A stretch of 64,000 nucleotides of DNA. Source: Trachythela sp. YZ-2020 (lineage: Eukaryota > Cnidaria > Anthozoa > Malacalcyonacea > Clavulariidae). Positions 41,101-54,985 of the stretch are shown piece by piece. The notes beneath the pieces were generated by a model, which saw only the letters and a list, made by a program, of their open reading frames with translations, was not told where the DNA came from and made no database searches. Both the position numbers and the translations under genes were made by a program. Every line of letters starts with the position of its first letter. Position 1 is the first letter of the stretch. The DNA is taken from NCBI GenBank assembly GCA_016169945.1, contig JADLSH010000273.1, positions 1,469,001 to 1,533,000 on the forward strand. Reading direction: 5' to 3'.

Positions 41101-44100
41101 GCATGTAAATACAAGCCACTCATTAAAGGGGAGATACATAGACGTATACATTATGTGCTTTAGAGACTTTTTGGGCTATTAATAAATAAACTGGTTCTAA
41201 GAACAAGTGCATTAGTACGAACTTAATTTGTTTCGATCAAAAATTGTATACATGTTCGATTTTCTAAAAATTGATTAGCAAAAGGCTACTAATTAAAATA
41301 ACAGTACAGGTTGTCTTGAACATTGCACTAGGTAGTGCTGTTTTACAGCTTTTGTGTAAGGTCGCCACAGCACCTTTGACCATTAGCTCACTCAGGTGGC
41401 ACTTTCAGAGCCACCTGTCAGTGAGAATTGCTTTGTCCTTATTCAAACTTGTATTCATTTATGTTGATGCAATTTACTGTTGTTGTGAAAGGTGGTTTTG
41501 CCACCTTTTACCAGCACCTCTTTGAGTGGCATGTAAATACAAGCCACTCATTAAAGTGGAGATACATAGACGTATACATTATGTGCTTTAGAGTCTTTTT
41601 GGGCTATTAATACATGAACTGGTTCTAAGAACAGGTGCATTAGTAAGAAATTAATTTGTTTGGATCAAAAATTGTTTACATGTTTGATTTTCTAAAAATT
41701 GATTAGCAAAAGGCTACTAATTAAAATAACAGTACAGGTTGTCTTGAACATTGCACTAGGTAGTGCTGTTTTACAGCTTTTGTGTAAGTTCGCCATAGCA
41801 CCTTTGACCATTAGCTCACTCAGGTGGCACTTTCAGAGCCACCTGTCAGTGATAATTGCTTTGTCCTTATTCAAAACTAGTATTCATTTATGTTGATGCA
41901 GTGTACTGTTGTTGTGTAAGGTGGATTTTGCCACCTTTTACCAGCACCTCTTTTGAGTGGCATGTAAATACAAGCCACTCATTAAAGGGGAGATACATAG
42001 ACATATACATTATGTGCTTTAGAGACTTTTTGGGCTATTAATAAATAAACTGGTTCTAAGAACAAGTGCATTAGTATGAAATTAATTTGTTTGGATCAAA
42101 AATTGTTTACATGTTTGATTTTCTAAAAATTGATTAGCAAAAGGCTACTAATTAAAATAACAGTACAGGTTGTCTTGAACATTGCACTAGGTAGTGCTGT
42201 TTTACCGCTTTTGTGTAAGTTCGCCATAGCACCTTTGACCATTAGCTCACTCAGGTGGCACTTTCAGAGCCACCTGTCAGTGATAATTGCTTTGTCCTTA
42301 TTCAAAACTAGTATTCATTTATGTTGATGCAGTGTACTGTTGTTGTGTAAGGTGGATTTTGCCACCTTTTACCAGCACCTCTTTTGAGTGGCATGTAAAT
42401 ACAAGCCACTCATTAAAGGGGAGATACATAGACGTATACATTATGTGCTTTAGAGACTTTTTGGGCTATTAATAAATAAACTGGTTCTAAGAACAAGTGC
42501 ATTAGTACGAACTTAATTTGTTTCGATCAAAAATTGTATACATGTTCGATTTTCTAAAAATTGATTAGCAAAAGGCTACTAATTAAAATAACAGTACAGG
42601 TTGTCTTGAACATTGCACTAGGTAGTGCTGTTTTACAGCTTTTGTGTAAGGTCGCCACAGCACCTTTGACCATTAGCTCACTCAGGTGGCACTTTCAGAG
42701 CCACCTGTCAGTGAGAATTGCTTTGTCCTTATTCAAACTTGTATTCATTTATGTTGATGCAATTTACTGTTGTTGTGAAAGGTGGTTTTTGCCACCTTTT
42801 ACCAGCACCTCTTTTGAGTGGCATGTAAATACAAGCCACTCATTAAAGTGGAGATACATAGACGTATACATTATGTGCTTTAGAGTCTTTTTGGGCTATT
42901 AATACATGAACTGGTTCTAAGAACAGGTGCATTAGTATGAAATTAATTTGTTTGGATCAAAAATTGTTTACATGTTTGATTTTCTAAAAATTGATTAGCA
43001 AAAGGCTACTAATTAAAATAACAGTACAGGTTGTCTTGAACATTGCACTAGGTAGTGCTGTTTTACTGCTTTTGTGTAAGTTCGCCATAGCACCTTTGAC
43101 CATTAGCTCACTCAGGTGGCACTTTCAGAGCCACCTGTCAGTGATAATTGCTTTGTCCTTATTCAAAACTAGTATTCATTTATGTTGATGCAGTGTACTG
43201 TTGTTGTGTAAGGTGGATTTTGCCACCTTTTACCAGAACCTCTTTTGAGTGGCATGTAAATACAAGCCACTCATTAAAGGGGAGATACATAGACGTATAC
43301 ATTATGTGCTTTAGAGACTTTTTGGGCTATTAATAAATAAACTGGTTCTAAGAACAAGTGCATTAGTATGAAATTAATTTGTTTGGATCAAAAATTGTTT
43401 ACATGTTTGATTTTCTAAAAATTGATTAGCAAAAGGCTACTAATTAAAATAACAGTACAGGTTGTCTTGAACATTGCACTAGGTAGTGCTGTTTACCGCT
43501 TTTGTGTAAGTTCGCCAAAGCACCTTTGACCATTAGCTCACTCAGGTGGCACTTTCAAAGCCACCTGTCAGTGAGAATTGCTTTGTCCTTATTCAAACTT
43601 GTATTCATTTATGCAATTTACTGTTGTGGTGTAAGGTGGTTTTTGCCACCTTTTACCAACACCTCTTTTGAAAGGCATGTAAATAAAAGCCACTCATTAA
43701 AGGGGAGATACATAGACGTATACATTATGTGCTTTATAGACTTTTTGGGCTATATATAAATAAACCGGTTCTAAGAACAAGTGCATTAGTATAAACTTAA
43801 TTTGTTTGGATAAAAAATTGTTTACATGTATGATTTTCTAAAAATTGGTTAGCAAAAGGCTACTAATTAAAATAACAGTACAGGTTGTCTTGAATATTTC
43901 ACTTGGCAGTGCTGTTTTACAGCTTTTGTGTAAGGTCGCCCAGAGCACCTTTGACCAATAGCTCACTCAGGTGCACTTTCAGAGCCACCTGTCTTTGATA
44001 ATTGCTTTGTCCTTATTCAAAACTAGTATTCATTTATGTTGATGCAGTGTACTGTTGTTGTGTAAGGTGGATTTTGCCCCCTTTTACCAGCACCTCTTTT

Positions 44101-47100
44101 GAGTGGCATGTAAATACAAGCCACTCATTAACGGGGAGAAACATAGACGTATACATTATGTGCTTTAGAGACTTTTTGGGCTATTAATAAATAAACTGGT
44201 TCTAAGAACAAGTGCATTAGTACGAACTTAATTTGTTTGGATCAAAAATTGTTTACATGTTTGATTTTCTAAAAATTGATTAGCAAAAGGCTACTAATTA
44301 AAATAACAGTACAGGTTGTCTTGAACATTGCACTAGGTAGTGCTGTTTTACCGCTTTTGTGTAAGTTCGCCATAGCACCTTTGACCATTAGCTCACTCAG
44401 GTGGCACTTTCAGAGCCACCTGTCAGTGATAATTGCTTTGTCCTTATTCAAAACTAGTATTCATTTATGTTGATGCAGTGTACTGTTGTTGTGTAAGGTG
44501 GATTTTGCCACCTTTTACCAGCACCTCTTTTGAGTGGCATGTAAATACAAGTCACTCATTAACGGGGAGATACATAGACGTATACATTATGTGCTTTAGA
44601 GACTTTTTGGGCTATTAATAAATAAACTGGTTCTAAGAACAAGTGCATTAGTACGAACTTAATTTGTTTCGATCAAAAATTGTTTACATGTTTGATTTTC
44701 TAAAAATTGATTAGCAAAAGGCTACTAATTAAAATAACAGTACAGGTTGTCTTGAACATTGCACTAGGTAGTGCTGTTTTACCGCTTTTGTGTAAGTTCG
44801 TCAAAGCACCTTTGACCATTAGCTCACTCAGGTGGCACTTTCAAAGCCACCTGTCAGTGAGAATTGCTTTGTCCTTATTCAAACTTGTATTCATTTATGC
44901 AATTTACTGTTGTGGTGTAAGGTGGTTTTTGCCACCTTTTACCAGCACCTCTTTTGAAAGGCATGTAAATACAAGCCACTCATTAAAGGGGAGATACATA
45001 GACGTATACATTATGTGCTTTAGAGACTTTTTGGGCTATTAATAAATAAACTGGTTCTAAGAACAAGTGCATTAGTACGAACTTAATTTGTTTCGATCAA
45101 AAATTGTTTACATGTTTGATTTTCTAAAAATTGATTAGCAAAAGGCTACTAATTAAAATAACAGTACAGGTTGTCTTGAACATTGCACTAGGTAGTGCTG
45201 TTTTACGGCTTTTATGTAAGGTCGCCACAGCACCTTTGACCATTAGCTCACTCAGGTGGCACTTTCAGAGCCACCTGTCAGTGAGAATTGCTTTGTCCTT
45301 ATTCAAACTTGTATTCATTTATGTTGATGCAATTTACTGCTGTTGTGTAAAGTGGTTTTTGCCACCTTTTACCAGCACCTCTTTTGAGTGGCATGTAAAT
45401 ACAAGCCACTCATTAAAGTGGAGATACATAGACGTATACATTATGTGCTTTAGAGTCTTTTTGGGCTATATATAAATAAACCGGTTCTAAGAACAAGTGC
45501 ATAAGTATAAACTTAATTTGTTTGGATAAAAAATTGTTTACATGTATGATTTTCTAAAAATTGGTTAGCAAAAGGCTACTAATTAAAATAACAGTACAGG
45601 TTGTCTTGAATATTTCACTTGGCAGTGCTGTTTTACAGCTTTTGTGTAAGGTCGCCCAGAGCACCTTTGACCAATAGCTCACTCAGGTGCACTTTCAGAG
45701 CCACCTGTCATTGATAATTGCTTTGTCCTTATTCAAAACTAGTATTCATTTATGTTGATGCAGTGTACTGTTGTTGTGTAAGGTGGATTTTGCCACCTTT
45801 TACCAGCACCTCTTTTGAGTGGCATGTAAATACAAGCCACTCATTAAAGGGGAGAAACATAGACGTATACATTATGTGCTTTAGAGACTTTTTGGGCTAT
45901 TAATAAATAAACTGGTTCTAAGAACAAGTGCATTAGTACGAACTTAATTTGTTTCGATCAAAAATTGTTTACATGTTTGATTTTCTAAAAATTGATTAGC
46001 AAAAGGCTACTAATTAAAATAACAGTACAGGTTGTCTTGAACATTGCACTAGGTAGTGCTGTTTTACAGCTTTTGTGTAAGGTCGCCACAGCACCTTTGA
46101 CCATTAGCTCACTCAGGTGGCACTATCAGAGCCACCTGTCAGTGAGAATTGCTTTGTCCTTATTCAAACTTGTATTCATTTATGTTGATGCAATTTACTG
46201 TTGTTGTGTAAAGTGGTTTTTGCCACCTTTTACCAGCACCTCTTTTGAGTGGCATGTAAATACAAGCCACTCATTAAAGTGGAGATACATAGACGTATAC
46301 ATTATGTGCTTTAGAGTCTTTTTGGGCTATTAATAAATAAACTGGTTCTAAGAACAGGTGCATTAGTATGAAATTAATTTGTTTGGATCAAAAATTGTTT
46401 ACATGTTTGATTTTCTAAAAATTGATTAGCAAAAGGCTACTAATTAAAATAACAGTACAGGTTGTCTTGAACAATGCACTTGGCAGTGCTGTTTTACAGC
46501 TTTTGTGTTAGGTCGCCCAGAGCACCTTTGACCAATAGCTCACTCAGGTGGCACTTTCAGAGCCACCTGTCAGTGAGAATTGTTTTGTCTTTATTCAAAA
46601 CTTGTATTCATTTATGTTGATGCATATTACTGTTATTGTGTAAGGTGGTTTTTGCCACCTTTTACCAGCACGTCTTTTGAGTGGCATGTAAATACGAGCC
46701 ACTCATTAAAGGGGAGATACATAGATGTATACATTCTGTGCTTTAGAGACTTTTTGGGCTAATAATAAATAAACCGGTTCTAAGAACAAGTGCATTAGTA
46801 TGAACTTAATTTGTTTGGATAAAAAATTGTTTACATGTATGATTTTCTAAAAATTGGTTAGCAAAAGGCTACTAATTAAAATAACAGTACAGGTTGTCTT
46901 GAATATTGCACTTGGCAGTGCTGTTTTACAGCTTTTGTGTGAGGTTGCCACAGCACCTTTGACCAATAGCTCACTCAGGTGGCACTTTCAGAGCCACCTG
47001 TCAGTGAGACTTGCTTTGTCCTTATTCAAAACCTGTATTCATTTATGTTGATGCAGTTTACTGTTGTTGTGTAAGGTGGTTTTGCCACCTTTTACCTGCA

Positions 47101-48372
47101 CCTCTTTTGAGTGGAATGTAAAAACAAGCCACTCATTAAAGGGGAGATACATAGATGTATACATTCTGTGCTTTAGAGACTTTTTGGGCTAATAATAAAT
47201 AAACCGGTTCTAAGAACAAGTGCATTAGTATGAACTTAATTTGTTTGGAACAAATATTGTTTACATGTTTGATTTTCTAAAAATTGATTAGCAAAAGGCT
47301 ACTAATTAAAATAACAGTACAGGTTGTCTTGAACAATGCACTTGGCAGTGCTGTTTTACAGCTTTTGTGTTAGGTCGCCCAGAGCACCTTTGACCAATAG
47401 CTCACTCAGGTGGCACTTTCAGAGCCACCTGTCAGTGAGAATTGTTTTGTCTTTATTCAAAACTTGTATTCATTTATGTTGATGCATATTACTGTTATTG
47501 TGTAAGGTGGTTTTTGCCACCTTTTACCAGCACGTATTTTGAGTGGCATGTAAATACGAGCCACTCATTAAAGGGGAGATACATAGATGTATACATTCTG
47601 TGCTTTAGAGACTTTTTGGGCTAATAATAAATAAACCGGTTCTAAGAACAAGTGCATTAGTATGAACTTAATTTGTTTGGAACAAATATTGTTTACATGT
47701 ATGATTTTCTAAAAATTGATTAGCAAAAGGCTACTAATTAAAATAACAGTACAGGTTGTCCTGAATATTGCACTAGGCAGTGCTGTTTTACAGCTTTTGT
47801 GTAAGGTCGCCCGGAGCACCTTTGACCAATAGCTCACTCAGGTGGCACTTTCAGAGCCACCTGTCAGTGAGAATTGCTTCGTCCTTATTCAAAACTTGTA
47901 TTCATTTATGTTGATGCAGTTTACTGTTGTTGTGTAAGGTGTTTTTTGCCACCTTTTACCACACCTCTTTTGAGTGGCATGTAAATACAAGCCACTCATT
48001 AAAGGGGAGATACATAGACGTATACACTCTGTGCTTTAGAGACTTTTTGGGCTATTAATAAATAAACCGGTTCTAAGAACAAGTGCATTAGTATGAACTT
48101 AATTTGTTTGGATCAAAAATTGTTTAGATGTATGATTTTCTAAAAATTGATTAGCAAAAGGCTACTAATTAAAATAACAGTACAGGTTGTCTTGAATATT
48201 GCAATTCGCAGTGCTGTTTTACAGCTTTTGTGTAAGGTCGCCCACAGCACCTTTGACCAATAGCTCACTCAGGTGGCACTTTCAGAGCCACCTGTCAGTG
48301 AGAATTGCTTTGTCCTTATTCAAAACTTGTATTCATTTATGTTGATGCAGTTTACTGTTGTTGTTTAAGGTG
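38115..48372. repeat. Satellite array, about 24 monomers of roughly 430 bp
   Basis: The word GAGTGGCATGTAAATA, or a close variant, recurs at about 38527, 38958, 39388, 39818, 40248, 40665 and so on to 47974; the mean spacing is 428 bp. Two monomer types (one with GTCGCCCAGAGCAC and GATAATTGC, one with GTCGCCACAGCACC and GAGAATTGC) alternate in the left part, giving an 861-bp higher-order unit. The middle is more nearly monomeric. Each monomer has three hairpins: CAGGTGGC/GCCACCTG, AAGGTGG/CCACCTT and GAGTGGC/GCCACTC (42683-42707, 42779-42798 and 42816-42841 in one copy), plus the palindrome GTTCTTAGAAC-like word. Open frames of 60-114 codons recur but stop in every monomer. Confidence 0.95.
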
Positions 48373-48669
48373 TTTCTTCGCATTTCCTGCTAATTTCTTT
48401 GCATTTCCAGCTCATTTCTTCGCATTTACTTCGCATTTACTTCGTATTTACTTCGCATTTACTTTGCATTTACTTCGCATTCCCTTCGCATTTCTTCGCA
48501 TTTACTGCTCATTTCTTCGCATTCCTGCGCATTTCTTCGCATTTACTTGGCATTTCTTCGTATTTATTTCGCATTTATTCTCATTTCCTGCTCATTTCTT
48601 CGCATTTACTGCTCATTTCTTCGCATTTCCTACGCATTGATTCGCATTTACTACGCATTTCTTCGCATG

Positions 48670-51522
48670 CGATCCTAATGAGTACAACTACTCGAGGCTA
48701 AATCAGTCATATTAATGCTACTAACATTCGTTCCCTCAACAAACAAGATGAAGTTTATTCGGTGATTTCAGCAAACCAAGTTGATCTTGTCGCCATGGTA
48801 GAAACGTGGCTGTCTCCTTGCATTGACAATACGATCGTGTCCATGCCGTCTTTTCAACTCATACGTAAAGACCGTCTTGATGGTCGACGCGGCGGCGAGG
48901 TGTGCTGTTTTGTAAAAGAAAATATTAAATTTGTACATCTGGAAGATCTTGAGAAAGACGAATTTGAAGTATTGTGGTTCGTACTCCGACCACATCGCCT
49001 GCCTAGTTCAATCAATTCTCTACTTGTGTGTGTGGTTTATCATCCTCCTGGAAATGACAACAAACTCCTCAAAAAATACTTTCAGGAATCCCTAGACACG
49101 GCTCTTGAATCCTTTCCCAATGCTGGCGTTATTCTATTGGGCGATTTTATTCATTTTAATCCTCGGGATTTGCGATCGTCGTTCAATCTTAAACAAATGG
49201 TCAGTTCGCCAACTCGAGGAAGCAATATATTAGATTTGGTTTTAACGTATCTCCATAAGTAATATGATCAAGCCGAAGTTATTCCCCCCGTTGGAAGCTC
49301 CGATCATAATACCGTCCTTTTATCTCCCTTAATAAATCGTCCTAAAGGAAAGACCACTAAAACCATCATAAGAGATGCTAGTATGGCGAATAAGCATCGT
49401 TTCCACGAAAAACTGAACTCAGTAAATTTTACAACACTTCTTTACTCACCTTCGTACCAAGAAAAGTATGAAATTCTCGATCGTATACTGAGGAACATTA
49501 TAGAGGAAACGTTACCGCTTAAAGTAATTAAAACTCATTCAACTGACAAACCTTGAATGTCTGCTAAAATCAAGCAGGCAATAGTCGATCGACAAAATAA
49601 TTGGAAAGAACTTGGCCCACATTAATCGGAATACCGTTCCTTACGGAATGAAGTTAATCGTCAAGTGAAGAAAGCTAAACAACGCTATTTGGAAACAAAA
49701 ATAAAACAATGTGAAAATGTTGATACACGGAGATGGTGGAAAGAAGTGAAACGACCTGCTGGCATGAATAATACGAATAAAATGACCAGCATGTTCCACG
49801 ACAATCGTTGGCTTGAAGGTGCTGAACTTGCAAACCATATCAACAACTGTTTTATTCAAGCAACTACTGATATACCTAAATTAAGTGCAGTGCCAATTAC
49901 TACTGACATCCCGGATTTATACAGAATCACAGTGGACGAAGTGGACCGCGAATTATCTAAGATTAAATATCACGTGCAAAGCAACTGGCCCTGATAATCT
50001 CCCTGATTGGATATTAAAGGATTTTTCACACATCCTAAGCCCCCCATTGTGCTTCATTTTTAATGCTTCGGTTGAGGAAGCATGTTTGCCAGAAATTTGG
50101 AGAAGCGCAGATGTTATACCGTGTCCTAAAACGACTCCTGTTAGGCATGCCGAATCCGATCTTCGACCAATCTCTCTGACGCCTGTAATGAGTAAAGTTC
50201 TGGAGTCCTTCATTTGTAAATGGCTGATGGACTCGATATCCCACACGATAGACCCTTACCAGTTTAGCTCTATAAAAAACTCTTGCACCACTGATGCTCT
50301 GATGTTTATCAGTGGTTCGAGGCACTTGATAGATCCGGATCCTTGGTCAGAGTATGTTTACTAGATTTTTCTAAAGCATTCGATAAGATCGACCATAATT
50401 TGCTGATTGACAAATTAAGATACATGAATGTCCATCCTGTACTGATTAACTGGATCAATGCGTTTCTCTCTGGCCGCCAACAACGTGTCAAGCTAAATCA
50501 ATGTACTTCCAATTGGGTAAATGTTCATGCGGGAGTACCACAGGGTACCAAGCTTGGTCCTCTGTTGTTGCTGGTGATGATAAATTACATGAAACCTTGT
50601 AGGAACATAGTTAAATATGTGGATGATTCTACTCTATTTGAAATTGTACTGCAAAACACAGGATCTAAACTTGATTCAGCGCTATCTAGAACTATCGAGT
50701 GGGTGGAAAGAAATCATATGGAACTAAATGGGAAAAAGATAAAAGCATCGAGAATTTCCATCTCGAACTCGTCTTTTAATCTGGGTAACCAGCTAATGAT
50801 CAACCAGCAAAATGTGGATGTTGTCAACAAAGCTAAGCTACTTGGCCTTACTATTACTAGTGACTTTTCGTGGAATGAGCATATCCACCAAATATGTACC
50901 AAAGCATGTAAACGTTTGTTCTTTTTAAGAGTTTTAAAGCGATCTGGCTTCAATGTTCCTGATCTAGTGAAGGTATATTGTTCGCATATCCGACCTGTAC
51001 TTGAGTATGCATGTCCGATATGGCATTCTGGTATTCCCGAATACCTCTGCGATAAAGTTGAAACTGTACAAAAACGGGCCCTCCGAAATATTTGCCAGTC
51101 CTATTCATACACAGGAATTCGTGAAACTACTGGTTTAATGACACTGAAAGAAAGAAGAGAAATTTTATGCTGTAAATATTTTAATCGTATAAATAAGCCT
51201 TGTAACAGTCTCTTTCAATAATACCATCTAGAAATGATTACCAACATAAACTGCGAAATGAACGCTTACCGTTACTTAAAACTAGAACAGAAAGATTTAG
51301 GAATAGTTTATACCATATGCAATTAAGTCTTTTTCATAGAACAAATTACATTAGTGCATCCAATGTTGTATTTATATATGTAATCTTAATGAATATATTT
51401 TTAATATTATATAATATGTATATATATATATATCTTATAGCATAACATCATTGTAAAATCGTGCAATTATTCAATCTTTGATTGCAATGCGTTTTTATTA
51501 ATAAATTCAAATTCAAATTCAA
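48670..51522 (+). pseudogene. CR1/L2-like element 3: endonuclease and RT, several frameshifts
   Basis: From 48714 the frame reads INATNIRSLNKQDEVYSVIS, METWLSP-like VETWLS, RRGGEVCCF, VYHPPGN and VILLGDF, then a stop after LVLTYLHK at 49261. SDHNTVLLSP follows in the same element. After further stops the linker VNRQVKKAKQRYLETKIKQ leads to RT pieces ATGPDNLPDWILKDF, LRPISLTPVMSKVLE, LLDFSKAFDKIDHNLL, VPQGTKLGPLLL and the active site KYVDDSTLFE near 50620. The C-terminal part runs to about 51221. The 3' end carries an AAATTC-type tail (51505-51522), directly against minisatellite. At least three frameshifts and three stops inactivate it. The 5' end is truncated at the endonuclease start. Confidence 0.85.
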
Positions 51523-51650
51523 TTTACTTCGCATTTCCTGCGCATTTCTTCGCATTTACTGCACATTTCTTCTCATTTACTTCGCATTTCTTCGCATTTA
51601 CTTCGCATTTCTTCGCATTTCCTGCTCATTTCGTCGCATTTACTTTGCCT

Positions 51651-54378
51651 TTAAATTATAAGTTTCGGATAAACTACATTCCAAATTGTTCCTAATTTCT
51701 CGCTGATCCTACTGATACAAAATTGGAGTTGTCTCGCAACGTACTTCTCGAGATATTTCGCTAGAAATCGACCAAACTACGATTCAAGACAAGTTTGAGA
51801 TGGTTGTAACACGTCTTCATCAACTAGAGGAAAGACTAAAACACGACGAGGAAAACTCATTGAATAGAGCTTATGAATTCGATGCTACCATTGAGTCATT
51901 AAAACTTAAAAGTAACAAAATGGCCGATGAACTTGTGAAGCAACAAAACACTATTCACCAGTTAACCGAGGACAATCATCTTATGAAGTAACTCCTTGAA
52001 ATCAAGCAGCACGGGTGGGTTACTGTCGAGACGAAGAATACCTCCAACAACCTGAAAGCATATAGTAATACAGTATTACCCCCGAAAACATCAAACCAAT
52101 ATGAAGGTCTACAAATAGAAGAAAACTCAGAAGAAACTCACGAAAGCATCACTGAAACGCCACCCACCAATTCCGACTTCAGTGAACAAATCGAAACCTA
52201 TCGGTCAAATAAGAAAACAAGTTACGAATGTTGCAAAGCAAAGCAAACCCCCAAAACCAAACCTAATATCGATACCACCAAGAAACCCAAAACTGGTAAG
52301 GTTTTGGTATTAGGTGATTCAATGATAAAAAACATTGAAAACAAAAAAATCTCAAGGGCTACTAGAGGTGCCAGTCACTGTCGCTCATATCGTGGTGCAA
52401 CAATAAAGCAAGTGCATAAAAAGTTCAAGGAAGAATGGTGTGGAGCTGATGGAAATTCAAAATATGATACTATCATATTACATGTGGGAACAAACGATTT
52501 GGCTCATAACGAACCGGAAGTTGTTTCCTCAAAAATGGAAAGTCTTGTGAAAGAAGTCCAAAACCATGCAAAGAATGTTGCTGTGTCGGAAGTAACGAAA
52601 AGGTATGATAACGAGGTACCCCCTAGTCGAATCACTACTTTCAATGAGTCCTTGAAAAACTTAAGTAAGAAGGAAAAACTAACATTCATTGACAATGACA
52701 ACATTGACAAATCCCTATTAAATGGCTCAAACTTACACCTAAACAGAAATGGAGATAGAGTATTAGGTAAAGTACTTATTTGAGTTCAATTCGACTCAAT
52801 GCTGCTCACAATGAGCATTTTTGATGGTTACGTCCGACACCCTCCAATCAAAAGGAGGAATGGTCGAAACACCTAATGTATGTAGCTCGTATGACACGAA
52901 AGTAAGTAGTAATCGTAAAGTTGTGAGTAGCGATTTTTGCAAAGATTTGAGTTCTATTCCTAATCAAAGAGGTTTAATTTTAAAATGGCCTTTTTGAATA
53001 TTGTTAGCCTACCAAAGCATTTTGATGAAATCAACTTTCCAAAGTGAACAAAAAACTTGATGTTATAGCATTTAATGAAACCAGGCTTGATTCAACAATT
53101 ACTGATAGCATGGTTCACATTGATGGCTATGATATTGTTAGAAGAGACTGATCAAGAAGAGGGGGTGGTGTTTGTATTTACCTACGTAGCTCGATTAATT
53201 ACCATATCAGAAATGATCTAGTACCACCTGAGCTAGAGGCTGTATGCATTGAAATTATAAAACCACACAGTCAGCCATTTTTTGCTATTTGTGTGAATAG
53301 ACCTCCTAGTGGAGAAACTGAATTTTTAACTCATCTTGAAAGCTTTATTCAAGCAATTAATGATGAAAACAAAGAAGTTGTTATTCTTGGGGATCTAAAT
53401 TGTGACCTACTTAAGGTAAATTCGGATCAAGCAACTAAGTCACTTAAAGCAATATATGAAATGTATCAACTATCGCAGTTGATTGAAGAATCTACTCGGG
53501 TAACTATGGCAACTTCCAGTCTTCTTCATCACTTTGTTACCAATAAACCAGAAATATCTGTAATTCTGGGGTAATTCACACAGGAATTAGTGATCACAGT
53601 CTTATATTTGCAATTAGAAAAATTAACAAGGCTAAGAAACATCAAAGAGACATTGTTGAGATTAGAAACATTAAACATTTTCAACAAGAAAAATTTCTTA
53701 AAGATCTAAGAAATCAACCATGGGAATATGTTTACTTTTTCGCTGATGATCCCGATAGCATGTGGGACATTTGGAAGCAATTGTTTCTTGAAGTTTTGAA
53801 TAAACATGCACCTTTACAATGTAAAAAGATAAAGTAAAGTAGAATTCCATGGATTACAAAAAATATTAAATGGTTAATAAATGAGAGAGACAAGCTTAAA
53901 AGAAAGGCTATTATGACAAAACTTGAATCAGACTGGCAAAACTTTAAAAAAGCAAGAAACAAAGTAAACATAGAACTAAAAAATGCCAAAACAAAATACT
54001 ATTCTAGTAGGATTGCTAATCAAAAGCAATGTGCAAAGGAGGCATAGAAAACATAGAAAAATTATTTGTTAGGCCGTAAAAATAGACCTACTCAGGTAAA
54101 TGAGTTAAATATTTGTGAGGAAACTTTACAAAGTCCTGAGGAAATTGCTGAAGGCTTTAATAAATTCTTCTCAGACATTTGGCAAGTGAAATTAATAACT
54201 CTGACAGTAATTTTCTACAATACATTAACACATCTGAATCTGTATTCACTAATTTCAAAGCTGTAACTGTAGACAACATATATCATCTCCTCCGAGGCCT
54301 TTCAAGTTTCAAAGCAACTGGTATAGATAACATCTCCAGTAAAATTATTAAAATAGCATCACCTATTATTTCTAGCAC
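51651..54378 (+). pseudogene. CR1-like element 4: coiled coil, SGNH hydrolase, endonuclease, no RT
   Basis: ORF1 holds a coiled coil (VTRLHQLEERLKHDEENSLN, 51800-51990), a polar linker, then an SGNH hydrolase: GKVLVLGDSMIKNI (nucleophile block), IILHVGTNDLAHNE (Asn block), and DNDNI with NGSNLHLNRNG (His block) in 52304-52783. ORF2 begins near 52985 with MAFLNIVSLPKHFDEINF, frameshifts, then FNETRLD, RRGGGVCIYLR, VILGDLNCDLL (about 53395) and GISDHSL. The pre-RT linker ends GLSSFKATGIDNISSKIIKI near 54360, and the RT is absent. Ester hydrolase domains are known in ORF1 of several CR1-like clades. Multiple frameshifts make it a relic. Confidence 0.82.
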
Positions 54379-54401
54379 TTACCGCTCATTTCTTCGCATT
54401 T

Positions 54402-54636
54402 AGACCCGTTTTGGCCCTGAAGGCCCGAAATAACTCAAAAAGTTACTTAACGAAGTACGCGCAGGGGAATTTTTCAAGTGTACTTCTGGCTCGTCCGGTT
54501 AAAGGAAAAAAGTACATTTACGGGACTTTTATCCTTTAACGGGGCGAGTCAGAAGTACATTTGAAAAATTTCCCTGCGCGTACTTCGTTAAGTAAGCCTT
54601 CGAATTATTTCCGGCCTTCAGGGCTTAAACGGGTCT
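54402..54636. repeat. 235-bp palindromic core of the foldback-like element
   Basis: AGACCCGTTTTGGCCCTGAA at the left mirrors the block ending TTAAACGGGTCT at the right. The match continues through AGTTACTTAACGAAGTACGC, CAGGGGAAnTTTTCAAnTGT, ACTTCTGnCTCGnCC and GTTAAAGGA, to a centre near 54520. A few mismatches exist. Flanking bases on both sides continue the mirror into the minisatellite (GCGAAGAAATGAGC in both arms). Confidence 0.88.
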
Positions 54637-54985
54637 ATTGCGAAGAAATGAGCAGTAATGCGAAGAAATGCGCAGGAAATGCGAAGAAATGCGAAGTAAA
54701 TGCGAAGGAATGCGAAGAAATGCAAAGGAAGTGCGAAGGAATGCGAAGTAAATACGAAGAAATGCAAAGTATATGCGAAGAAATCAGCAATAAATGCGAA
54801 GAAATTAGCAGTAAATGCGAAGAAATGCGCAGGAAATGAGAAGAAATGCGAAGTAAATGCGAAGAATTGAAATGAGAAGTAAATGCGAAGAAATGCGCAG
54901 GAAACGCGAAGAAATGAGCAGTAAATGCGAAGTGAATGCGAAGAAATTCGCAGGAAATGCGAAGAAATGAGCAGTAAATGCGAAC

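Noticed and set aside
38357..47624. Repeated open frames of 60-114 codons in every satellite monomer (starting MISKRLL or MLCPYSK)
   Set aside because: They recur because the monomer recurs. The two frames overlap, stops and indels differ between monomers, start context varies, and no domain is visible. Satellite DNA is the simpler explanation.
38115..48372. Possible CRISPR-like array of direct repeats and spacers
   Set aside because: Monomers are contiguous 430-bp units without unique spacers, in a eukaryotic context.
48305..48701. Phe/His/Leu-rich frames in the T-rich minisatellite, and the Glu/Cys/Lys frames in the A-rich copies at 54.6, 55.8 and 57.5 kb
   Set aside because: Translations of the 10/11-bp repeat on one strand or the other, with no independent coding signal.
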